Assembly (NCBI GenBank): GCA_964438695.1
Contig: CAYTKP010000009.1
Span: 1-27,629 of the forward strand
Source: Phoenicimicrobium sp964438695
GTDB lineage: Bacteria; Atribacterota; Phoenicimicrobiia; Phoenicimicrobiales; Phoenicimicrobiaceae
Direction: 5' to 3'
DNA length: 27,629 bases
In this document: one piece after another, positions 1 through 6,539 of the stretch
Numbering within the stretch: the stretch's first letter is position 1
Layout of the letters: each line of letters begins with the position of its first letter
Translations under genes and position numbers: made by a program
Notes under the pieces: model-generated
What the model was told of the DNA's origin: nothing
The model's input: only the letters and a program-made list of their open reading frames with translations
Database searches by the model: none

Positions 1-50
1 GCGGACTTCGGATCCGATGGTTGGGGGTTCGAGTCCCTCCGAGCGCGCCA
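1..50 (+). tRNA. tRNA-Arg (anticodon TCG), 5' part missing
   Basis: The window opens at about tRNA position 27, so the 5' acceptor strand and D arm are outside it. The anticodon loop is CTTCGGA at 6-12, with TCG at 8-10 flanked by a CGGA/TCCG stem. The T arm has the loop TTCGAGT at 28-34 between GGGGG and CCCTC. The 3' acceptor strand CGAGCGC (40-46) is followed by discriminator G and an encoded CCA (48-50). It reads CGN arginine codons. The 27:43 pair is G.A, a mismatch at the bottom of the anticodon stem. Identity rests on the anticodon alone because half the molecule is absent. Confidence 0.85.
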
Positions 51-60
51 AATATTTTGT

Positions 61-136
61 GGGCCGTTAGCTCAGGTGGCAGAGCACCTGACTTTTAATC
101 AGGGTGTCACAGGTTCGAATCCTGTACGGCCCACCA
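61..136 (+). tRNA. tRNA-Lys (anticodon TTT)
   Basis: A complete 76-nt cloverleaf including encoded CCA. The acceptor strands GGGCCGT and ACGGCCC pair fully, and the discriminator is A. The anticodon stem CCTGA/TCAGG encloses CTTTTAA with TTT at 94-96. The T arm reads ACAGG-TTCGAAT-CCTGT. It lies 10 nt after tRNA-Arg and 13 nt before tRNA-Leu, so the three are probably one transcript. Confidence 0.97.
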
Positions 137-149
137 TTAAAAAACAAAG

Positions 150-234
150 GCGAGGGTGGTGGAATTGGTAGACACGCTGGATTTAGGATCCAGTGGGTAA
201 AACCATGCGGGTTCGAGTCCCGCCCTTCGCACCA
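150..234 (+). tRNA. tRNA-Leu (anticodon TAG)
   Basis: An 85-nt class II tRNA with a long variable arm and encoded CCA. The acceptor strands GCGAGGG and CCCTTCGC pair with one G.T. The anticodon stem CTGGA/TCCAG encloses TTTAGGA with TAG at 184-186, reading CTN codons. The T loop is TTCGAGT with stem GCGGG/CCCGC. It is the last gene of the tRNA cluster. Confidence 0.97.
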
Positions 235-273
235 ATAATTATGAAAGATAATTAAATATTTAAATCATCATAT

Positions 274-317
274 TAATACAGCCGTAAAATTATTTGCGGC
301 TGTATTACAATTATTAT
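274..317 (+). terminator. Probable terminator of the tRNA cluster
   Basis: An 11-bp perfect hairpin: TAATACAGCCG at 274-284 pairs with CGGCTGTATTA at 297-307 around a 12-nt AT-rich loop. Only a weak T-rich stretch (CAATTATTAT) follows, so this is not a textbook intrinsic terminator. Its place 39 nt after tRNA-Leu and about 110 nt before tig fits an end for the tRNA transcript. Confidence 0.6.
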
Positions 318-428
318 GAACCTATTATTTCAGAGTATCGGAATTTAAAATAAAAATTAAATAAAAGAAGATAGAGAAGTGATTTTGGGGAAGCTTATTT
401 CCTTGATAATTTTACGGAGGTTAGTCTA

Positions 429-1745
429 ATGGTAGATGTTAAAATAAAGAAGAAAGAAGATAATGAGGTAAATCTTGAAATAGAAGTTGATAAATTTGAA
501 GTAATCAATCAATTAGAAAAAGTATATAATGATTTATCTTATAAAGTAAAAATACCAGGATTTCGAAAAGGTAAAATTCCCAAAAATATTTTAAATTTGC
601 ATTTAGGGAAAGAATATTTTTATCAAAAAACTGCAGAGATGCTTATCCCAGGTAGTTATAATGAAGCAATAAAAAAGATAAAAATTGAACCGATTGATCA
701 ACCAAAAATAAATATAATCCAGATAGAAGAAGGTAAACCATTAATTTATGAAGTGAATGTCCAAGTAAAACCGGAAGTTAAAATTGGTTCTTTAAATGAA
801 ATAAAAATAAAAAAAGAAAATTTGGAAGTAACCAATGAAGATGTGGAGAATGAAATTAAACAAATTCAAGAAAACCACTCTATTTTAAAAGTAGTTAAAG
901 ATCGGGAAGCAAAAGATGGTGATTTTTTAATAATTGATGCTGAAGCTTATATTGATGGGAAATTAATAGAAAAGAGTAAAGTTGAAAAACAGATTATTCA
1001 ATTAGGGAAAAGCCCTATTGCTGAATTCAACAAACAACTCTTAGGTTGTAAACCAGGAGAAGAAAAAGAGATAAAAATAGTTGTTCCCAAAGATACAAAA
1101 GATAAAGAATTGGCGGGTAAAGAAGTTCTTTATAAAATTAAGGTATTGGAAATAAAAGAGAGAGAACTGCCTGAATTAAATGATGATTTTGCTAAAACCG
1201 TAGGTCAATTTAAAGATTTAAACGATCTTAGGCATGCTATTAGTAAAGATTTGAATAAACAAATTGATAAAATTAATAAAAATAATTTTGAACAAAAATT
1301 ATTAGAAAAAGTAGCCGATATTTGTGAAGTAAAAGTACCTGATATTTTAATTGAAAGAGAAGTAAATTATATGATGAAATCTTTAGAGAATGATTTAAAA
1401 TCCCGAAAGATATCCTTACAAGATTATTATAAAAATATTGGTTCTGATGAGGAAACAGTTAAAAAAGAGTATAAAGTTGTGGCAGAAAAAAGAATAAAAC
1501 AAGAATTAATTTTAGATAAAATTGCTAGGGACTATGGCATAAAGGTTTCCGAAGAAGAGGTAAAAGATAAGATTAAAGCTATTGCTAATGAAATTAAGCA
1601 GGATCCCTTAAAGGTAGAAGTCAATTTAAAAAAGAATAATAATATAGATTCATTAAGAGAAAATATAAAGAGAGAAAAAGCAATCGATTATATTACTAAG
1701 CAAATTACCATAATTGATTCTAAAAAGGAGGAAAAAACAAAATGA
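429..1745 (+). CDS. tig: Trigger factor (ribosome-associated chaperone and prolyl isomerase)
   Basis: Trigger factor binds at the ribosome exit tunnel and shields nascent chains in the cytoplasm. The 438-residue length is normal for the family. The ribosome-docking signature GFRKGKIP is at residues 44-51. An FKBP-type peptidyl-prolyl isomerase domain follows at about 158-243, starting at KDGDF and passing through FNKQLLGCKPGEE. A long lysine/glutamate-rich helical C-terminal domain makes up the chaperone cradle. The start has a GGAGG ribosome binding site about 9 nt upstream. The stop overlaps the clpP start by 4 nt (ATGA), so the two are translationally coupled. It opens a protein quality-control cluster with clpP, clpX and lon. 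Confidence 0.97.
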   Translation: MVDVKIKKKEDNEVNLEIEVDKFEVINQLEKVYNDLSYKVKIPGFRKGKIPKNILNLHLGKEYFYQKTAEMLIPGSYNEAIKKIKIEPIDQPKINIIQIEEGKPLIYEVNVQVKPEVKIGSLNEIKIKKENLEVTNEDVENEIKQIQENHSILKVVKDREAKDGDFLIIDAEAYIDGKLIEKSKVEKQIIQLGKSPIAEFNKQLLGCKPGEEKEIKIVVPKDTKDKELAGKEVLYKIKVLEIKERELPELNDDFAKTVGQFKDLNDLRHAISKDLNKQIDKINKNNFEQKLLEKVADICEVKVPDILIEREVNYMMKSLENDLKSRKISLQDYYKNIGSDEETVKKEYKVVAEKRIKQELILDKIARDYGIKVSEEEVKDKIKAIANEIKQDPLKVEVNLKKNNNIDSLRENIKREKAIDYITKQITIIDSKKEEKTK

Positions 1746-2338
1746 CTTTAGTTCCTATAGTAGTAGAGCAAACTCCGCGAGGAGAAAGATCATACGATAT
1801 CTATTCTCGTTTGTTGAAAGATAGAATAATATTTTTAGGTACACAAATTGATGATGCAACAGCAAATACCATAATAGCTCAGTTACTATTTTTGGAGGCA
1901 AGTGATCCCGATAAAGATATTTATGTCTATATAAATAGTCCTGGGGGATCAGTTTCCTCTACCATTGCTATATATGATACAATCCAATATATTAGATCTG
2001 ACGTTTCCACAATATGTGTGGGTATGGCTGCTAGTGGTGCAGCTTTAATATTAGCTTCTGGTACAAAAGGGAAAAGATTTGCTTTGCCTAATTCAAGAAT
2101 TATGGTACATCAACCTTTAGGAGGAGCACAAGGTCAGGTAACTGATATTGAGATACAAACCAAAGAATTAAAAAGAATTAAAAATACTATTAATCAAATA
2201 TTGACTCACCATACTGGACAACCTTTTAAAAAAATAGAGAGAGATACCGATAGAGATTTTTATTTAACTGCTCAAGAAGCAAAGGAATACGGGATAGTTG
2301 ACGATGTAATAAAAAGTCGAGATGAAGCAATTAAATAG
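1742..2338 (+). CDS. clpP: ATP-dependent Clp protease proteolytic subunit
   Basis: ClpP forms the tetradecameric serine protease chamber fed by Clp ATPases such as ClpX, encoded next. The 198 residues are the full family length. The catalytic triad is visible: Ser98 in GMAASGA, His123 in MVHQP and Asp172 in DRDFYL. The oxyanion-region motif NSPGGS is at 65-70. The ATG overlaps the tig stop by 4 nt and is preceded by AGGAGG within the tig 3' end. A 194-nt noncoding gap with repeats separates it from clpX. Confidence 0.98.
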   Translation: MTLVPIVVEQTPRGERSYDIYSRLLKDRIIFLGTQIDDATANTIIAQLLFLEASDPDKDIYVYINSPGGSVSSTIAIYDTIQYIRSDVSTICVGMAASGAALILASGTKGKRFALPNSRIMVHQPLGGAQGQVTDIEIQTKELKRIKNTINQILTHHTGQPFKKIERDTDRDFYLTAQEAKEYGIVDDVIKSRDEAIK

Positions 2339-2339
2339 T

Positions 2340-2354
2340 GTTGAGTATCGAGTG
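2340..2354 (+). repeat. Post-stop 15-mer, copy 1
   Basis: The 15-mer GTTGAGTATCGAGTG begins one nucleotide after the clpP stop codon. A copy identical at 13 of 15 positions begins one nucleotide after the lon stop codon at 6207. Function is unknown. The shared placement relative to a stop codon argues against pure coincidence. Confidence 0.55.
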
Positions 2355-2436
2355 AAGAAAATAAAAGGTAGGAATTAGAATAGATTGTTATCGTGTATTG
2401 CGTATTGTGAACGTGTTTTACTTTTTATCATTGTTC

Positions 2437-2514
2437 TATACGCTAAACGCTGTACGCTATTCGCTATATTATATACGATATACGATTATACGAAATGCGA
2501 GATAGGATATACGA
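2437..2514 (+). repeat. Degenerate 7-nt tandem repeat upstream of clpX
   Basis: Eleven heptamers run in nearly unbroken register, with units starting at 2437, 2444, 2451, 2458, 2465, 2472, 2479, then after one extra T at 2487, 2494, 2501 and 2508. The consensus is TATACGC in the first half and TATACGA in the second; four units are exactly TATACGA and one exactly TATACGC. The array ends directly before the clpX ribosome binding site. Two looser GTATTGY heptamers lie at 2395-2408. The 7-nt period is not a multiple of three, so the array is noncoding. A related array precedes murJ. Confidence 0.75.
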
Positions 2515-2532
2515 GAAGGGAGTTGAAAATCG

Positions 2533-3804
2533 ATGAGATGTTCATTTTGCGGCAAAAAACAAGATGAGGTTCATACAATAATTGCAGGACCAGGAGTTTA
2601 CATCTGTAATGAATGCATAGAGGTATGCAATAATATTATATTAAATAGAAGAATAAAAAAAGAGACAACTTTTAATTTAAGAGAGATACCATCTCCACGA
2701 GAAATTAAAAATTATTTAGATGAATATGTCATAGGTCAAGAGAAAACAAAAAAAATACTTTCGGTGGCTGTGTACAATCATTATAAGAGAATTATGAGTA
2801 ATGATGGTAACAAACAAAATAAAAGAAATAAAAAAGTTAAAAAACAGAAAGAGAATATAGAGTTAGAAAAAAGTAATATTTTGTTAATAGGCCCTAGTGG
2901 ATGCGGCAAAACTTTATTGGCTCGAACTTTAGCTAAAAAATTAAATGTACCATTTGTAATTGCTGATGCGACTACTCTAACTGAAGCAGGGTATGTGGGC
3001 GATGATGTTGAAAATATTTTGTTGAATTTGCTTAGAGTAGCTGATAATGATATTTTAAAAGCACAGAGAGGTATTGTATATATCGATGAGATAGATAAAA
3101 TCGCTCGTAAGTCCGAGAATCCTTCCATAACAAGAGATGTTTCGGGAGAAGGTGTTCAGCAGGCATTATTGAAAATTATAGAAGGTACTATTTCAAGCAT
3201 TCCGCCTTATGGAGGGCGGAAACATCCACAGGAAAAGAATATTCAAATAGATACCACTGAAATATTATTTATTTGTGGAGGAACATTTGAAGGATTAGCA
3301 AATATAATAAATAGTAGAATAGGCAAAAACAATATAGGTTTTAAGGCAAACATAAAAAGCAGAAATAGTAAGGATCGAATCTACAAAATAATAGAAAATG
3401 TATTACCAGAAGATTTAATAAAATATGGATTAATTCCTGAATTAGTAGGAAGATTGCATATTATTTCTACTTTGGAAAATTTAAATAGGGATGCCTTATT
3501 AAAAATACTAACTGAACCAAGAAATGCATTAGTAAAACAATATAAAAAGATATTCGAGTTAGAAGGAGTAGACTTAAATTTTACCTCAGGTGCTTTAGAA
3601 GCAATTGTTGAAGAAAGTATAAAAAGAAACACTGGAGCGAGAGGTTTGCGTTCAATTATAGAAGATTCAATTTTAGATATAATGTACCAAATACCCTCTG
3701 AAAAAAATATTAAAAAATGTACTATTACTGAAGAAGTTATTAAGAAGAAGGTAATGCCAGAAATAGAAAGGTATAAAGAATGCTTGAAGAAAGAAACTGC
3801 CTGA
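2533..3804 (+). CDS. clpX: ClpX, ATP-dependent unfoldase of ClpXP
   Basis: ClpX is an AAA+ hexamer that recognises, unfolds and feeds proteins into ClpP. The N-terminal C4 zinc-binding domain has Cys3, Cys6, Cys25 and Cys28. The AAA+ core shows Walker A GPSGCGKT (120-127), pore loop GYVG (153-156), Walker B with YIDEID (183-188), the RKH loop (229-231) and sensor-2 GARGLR (368-373). The ClpP-docking loop IGF is intact at 268-270, so pairing with the neighbouring ClpP is expected. The 423-residue length is normal. The start has GGGAG about 10 nt upstream and places the first zinc Cys at residue 3. Confidence 0.98.
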   Translation: MRCSFCGKKQDEVHTIIAGPGVYICNECIEVCNNIILNRRIKKETTFNLREIPSPREIKNYLDEYVIGQEKTKKILSVAVYNHYKRIMSNDGNKQNKRNKKVKKQKENIELEKSNILLIGPSGCGKTLLARTLAKKLNVPFVIADATTLTEAGYVGDDVENILLNLLRVADNDILKAQRGIVYIDEIDKIARKSENPSITRDVSGEGVQQALLKIIEGTISSIPPYGGRKHPQEKNIQIDTTEILFICGGTFEGLANIINSRIGKNNIGFKANIKSRNSKDRIYKIIENVLPEDLIKYGLIPELVGRLHIISTLENLNRDALLKILTEPRNALVKQYKKIFELEGVDLNFTSGALEAIVEESIKRNTGARGLRSIIEDSILDIMYQIPSEKNIKKCTITEEVIKKKVMPEIERYKECLKKETA

Positions 3805-3841
3805 TAGTAGGAAAAACAAGAAAGGAAAAATTAAGTATTGT

Positions 3842-6205
3842 ATGGATAAAAAAGACGAAAAGATAAGGCAATTTAAGCAAAATATTTTACCAGTATTACC
3901 ACTAAGGGATTTAGTGGTTTTTCCTTATATGATTGTTCCCTTGTTTATAAGAAGGGAACAATCTATTAATTCATTAGAAGAAGCAGTGAACTTAAATAGC
4001 CTAATTTTTGTAGTATCTCAAAAAGACCCTGAATTCGAAAGACCTGATATCGAAGACCTTTATCTCATAGGTACAATTGCTAAAATAATACAGATATATA
4101 AATTACCTGATGATACTATCAAAGTATTATTAGAAGGAATAAGCAGAGCAAAGATTGTTGATGCAGAAAAAAATGATAATTTACTTAGGGTAAAAATAAA
4201 TAAAATTAAGGCAAAAAATGTAAAAAATTTAGAAACTAAAGCATTGATGAGGTTAACTATAGAAGAATTTGAACAATATTTGAAATTAAATGATAAATTG
4301 CCTTCCGAAATAATGTTTTCGATAGCAAATGTTGAGAGGCCAGATAAATTAGCTGACTTGGTTGCCTCAAATTTAATTTTAAGAGTAAAAGAAAAACAAG
4401 AGTTATTAGAAATAGTAAATCCTTCTCAGAGATTAGAAAGATTAATTACAATATTAAAAAAAGAAATAACTATTTTAAAATTAGAACAAAAGATTCAAAA
4501 TAGAGTAGAAGGAACATTAGAAAAAATTCAAAAAGAATACTATTTAAAAGAACAGCTAAAAGAGATTCAAAAAGAATTGAGAAATAATAATAGAGACGTT
4601 TCCGAAGTTAACAGTGAAGTTGAAGAATACAAGGAGAAAATAAGATTTTTGAAATTAGACAAAGAACTGGAGGAAAGATTATTAAAAGAAACTTCCCGTT
4701 TAGAAAAAATACCAATTTTATCTGCGGAAAGTGGAGTGATAATAAATTACTTAGAATGGATTTTATCTCTCCCTTGGAATAAGAAGACTAAAGAAAAATT
4801 AGATATAAAGTTAGTTGAAAAAATATTAGACGAAGATCATTATGGCCTAAAAGATGTTAAAGAAAGAATTTTAGAATATTTAGCCGTAAGGAAATTGAGA
4901 AAAAATAAGAATAAGGGAGTTATTCTATGTTTGGTAGGGCCACCCGGAGTAGGCAAAACGTCTTTAGCAAAGTCTATTGCGCGAGCAATGGGAAGAAATT
5001 TTGTATTGGTTTCTTTAGGGGGTATTCGAGACGAGGCAGAAATACGAGGGCATAGAAAAACTTATATAGGTGCTATGCCAGGAAGAATTATAAAAGGGAT
5101 AGCTAATGCAAAATCCAAGAATCCAGTTTTTTTATTGGATGAAATTGATAAAATGGGTATGGATTTTAGAGGTGATCCTGCATCTGCACTTTTAGAAGTA
5201 TTGGACCCTGAACAAAATAATAATTTTGTTGACCATTACCTCGAAATACCTTTCGATTTATCGGAAGTAATGTTTATTACTACTGCCAATATAGACGATG
5301 AAATTCCTTATTCACTCAGAGATAGAATGGAGATAATTAATATTCCTGGGTACACAGATTATGAAAAAGTAAAAATTAGTCAATTCTTTTTAATCCCGAA
5401 ACAATTAAATAACCATGGATTTAAAAAAGAAGATATAGAAATATCGAAAAAAGCTACTATGAAAATAATTAGAGAATATACTCGTGAGGCAGGGGTACGT
5501 GGATTAGAAAAAGAGATTGCTTCTATATGTCGAAAAGTTGCTTTAAAAATTGCTTACTCTAAAAAGAAAAAAAGAGTGAAGATTACCTTAAGTAATTTAG
5601 AGAATTATTTAGGTAGACCTAGATATAAATATAATAATGTTGAAAAAGAGGATATGATTGGATTAGCAACAGGTTTAGCCTGGACCGAGGCAGGGGGAGA
5701 GATATTATCAGTTGAAACAATAGTAATGCCTGGAAAAGGTAAATTAACTCTTACTGGTCAATTAGGGGAAATAATGCAAGAATCAGGAAAGGCTGCCTTA
5801 ACTTACGCTCGTTCTCGCGCAAAAAAATTTAAAATAAAGGATAAATTTTACGAAAACTATGATATTCATGTTCATGTACCAGAAGGCGCTATACCTAAAG
5901 ATGGGCCATCAGCCGGGGTAACCATGGCTACTTCTTTAATTTCATCTCTTACTGAAATTCCTGTTCGAAAAGATGTAGCAATGACTGGCGAGATTACTTT
6001 AAGGGGAAGAGTTTTGCCAGTTGGAGGTTTAAAGGAAAAAATACTTGCCGCATATCAATCTGGCATAAAAACGATAATAATTCCAAAAGAAAATATTAAA
6101 AATATAGATGATTTGCCTAATAACATTAAAAAAAGATTAAAGTTTGTTGCAGTAAATAATATCGATGATGTTTTAAAAACTGCGCTTACTAAGTGTCCTT
6201 TTTAA
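3842..6205 (+). CDS. lon: Lon ATP-dependent protease (LonA type)
   Basis: Lon degrades misfolded and some regulatory proteins in the cytoplasm. The 787 residues show the full LonA layout. The N-terminal substrate-binding domain starts at LPVLPLRDLVVFP (16-28), followed by a coiled-coil stretch around 205-290. The AAA+ module has Walker A GPPGVGKT (366-373) and Walker B LLDEID (431-436). The C-terminal protease domain carries the Ser-Lys dyad Ser690 (in DGPSAG) and Lys731 (in GGLKEK). It lies 37 nt after clpX, and a GAAAGGA ribosome binding site precedes the ATG. It closes the tig-clpP-clpX-lon cluster. Confidence 0.98.
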   Translation: MDKKDEKIRQFKQNILPVLPLRDLVVFPYMIVPLFIRREQSINSLEEAVNLNSLIFVVSQKDPEFERPDIEDLYLIGTIAKIIQIYKLPDDTIKVLLEGISRAKIVDAEKNDNLLRVKINKIKAKNVKNLETKALMRLTIEEFEQYLKLNDKLPSEIMFSIANVERPDKLADLVASNLILRVKEKQELLEIVNPSQRLERLITILKKEITILKLEQKIQNRVEGTLEKIQKEYYLKEQLKEIQKELRNNNRDVSEVNSEVEEYKEKIRFLKLDKELEERLLKETSRLEKIPILSAESGVIINYLEWILSLPWNKKTKEKLDIKLVEKILDEDHYGLKDVKERILEYLAVRKLRKNKNKGVILCLVGPPGVGKTSLAKSIARAMGRNFVLVSLGGIRDEAEIRGHRKTYIGAMPGRIIKGIANAKSKNPVFLLDEIDKMGMDFRGDPASALLEVLDPEQNNNFVDHYLEIPFDLSEVMFITTANIDDEIPYSLRDRMEIINIPGYTDYEKVKISQFFLIPKQLNNHGFKKEDIEISKKATMKIIREYTREAGVRGLEKEIASICRKVALKIAYSKKKKRVKITLSNLENYLGRPRYKYNNVEKEDMIGLATGLAWTEAGGEILSVETIVMPGKGKLTLTGQLGEIMQESGKAALTYARSRAKKFKIKDKFYENYDIHVHVPEGAIPKDGPSAGVTMATSLISSLTEIPVRKDVAMTGEITLRGRVLPVGGLKEKILAAYQSGIKTIIIPKENIKNIDDLPNNIKKRLKFVAVNNIDDVLKTALTKCPF

Positions 6206-6206
6206 T

Positions 6207-6221
6207 GTCGAGTATCAAGTG
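6207..6221 (+). repeat. Post-stop 15-mer, copy 2
   Basis: The 15-mer GTCGAGTATCAAGTG begins one nucleotide after the lon TAA. It matches the copy after clpP at 13 of 15 positions. It ends one base before the -35 box of the valS leader promoter, so it could touch initiation at that promoter. Confidence 0.55.
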
Positions 6222-6222
6222 T

Positions 6223-6251
6223 TTGACATATAGAATGGCTTATAGTATTAT
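6223..6251 (+). promoter_or_regulatory. Sigma70-type promoter of the valS T-box leader
   Basis: A consensus -35 box TTGACA at 6223-6228 and a -10 box TATTAT at 6246-6251 are separated by 17 nt. Transcription would start near 6258, giving a leader of about 280 nt that contains the T-box and ends just before valS. This is among the best promoter matches in the window. Confidence 0.85.
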
Positions 6252-6282
6252 GTTTACATCAAAATTGATAAAAATATAAATA

Positions 6283-6518
6283 AGCTAAAAAGGGAAGAGT
6301 AAATAAATCTAATTATTTTTGTCTTTTATTGAAAGTCATCCCCGAGCTGTTAATCTGAAAAATATAAGTAGGGTTAACCGATAGTTACGTTATAACTTAG
6401 AAATAGAGAGCCTGTTAATTCTATATTTAGAAAAAATATTTAATACAGGAATTAAGGTGGTACCGCGGAAAGACTCCTTTCGCCCTTTAAAAAGGTGAAA
6501 GGAGTCTTTCTGTTTTTT
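6283..6518 (+). promoter_or_regulatory. T-box riboswitch controlling valS, with a shortened Stem I
   Basis: The T-box sequence AATTAAGGTGGTACCGCGG (6450-6468) is unmistakable. Its bulge TGGT (6458-6461) would pair with the ACCA end of uncharged tRNA-Val. Upstream, Stem II is closed by GTTAA (6349-6353) and TTAAC (6374-6378), with CTGAA and AGTA facing each other as in the known S-turn. A Stem IIA/B region with CGTTA follows (6389-6393), and Stem III is CCTGT/ACAGG (6411-6415/6445-6449). Proposed Stem I: AGCT (6283-6286)/AGCT (6345-6348), GGGA (6292-6295)/TCCC (6339-6342), a specifier loop with AGAGTA on the 5' side, then AATAAA (6302-6307)/TTTATT (6325-6330) closing a 17-nt loop. The specifier would be GTC at 6335-6337 (valine), followed by A. 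The distal arm that normally contacts the tRNA elbow is not present. Uncharged tRNA-Val should favour antitermination. Confidence 0.93.
6469..6518 (+). terminator. T-box regulated intrinsic terminator before valS
   Basis: A 13-bp stem, AAAGACTCCTTTC (6469-6481) with GAAAGGAGTCTTT (6497-6509), is extended internally by CCTTT/AAAGG and followed by CTGTTTTTT. Its left arm contains CCTT (6476-6479 region), which can instead pair with AAGG of the T-box to form the antiterminator. It ends 22 nt before the valS start. Confidence 0.93.
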
Positions 6519-6539
6519 AGAATTAAGGAGGATAAAATA

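Noticed and set aside
1..234. The tRNA cluster as an integration site for a mobile element
   Set aside because: No integrase, no duplicated tRNA 3' end and no attachment repeat were found in the window.
2437..2514. The heptamer array as a CRISPR or centromere-like iteron array
   Set aside because: Units are contiguous 7-mers without spacers, and no cas, parA or replication-initiator genes are nearby.
2385..2567. A 60-codon open frame between clpP and clpX
   Set aside because: It runs through the 7-nt repeat array and into clpX in another frame, has no ribosome binding site, and its residues match no known family pattern.
6495..6539. An upstream in-frame ATG that would extend ValS by 15 residues
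   Set aside because: It lies in the T-box terminator hairpin; the ATG at 6540 has an AAGGAGG site and starts a normal ValS.
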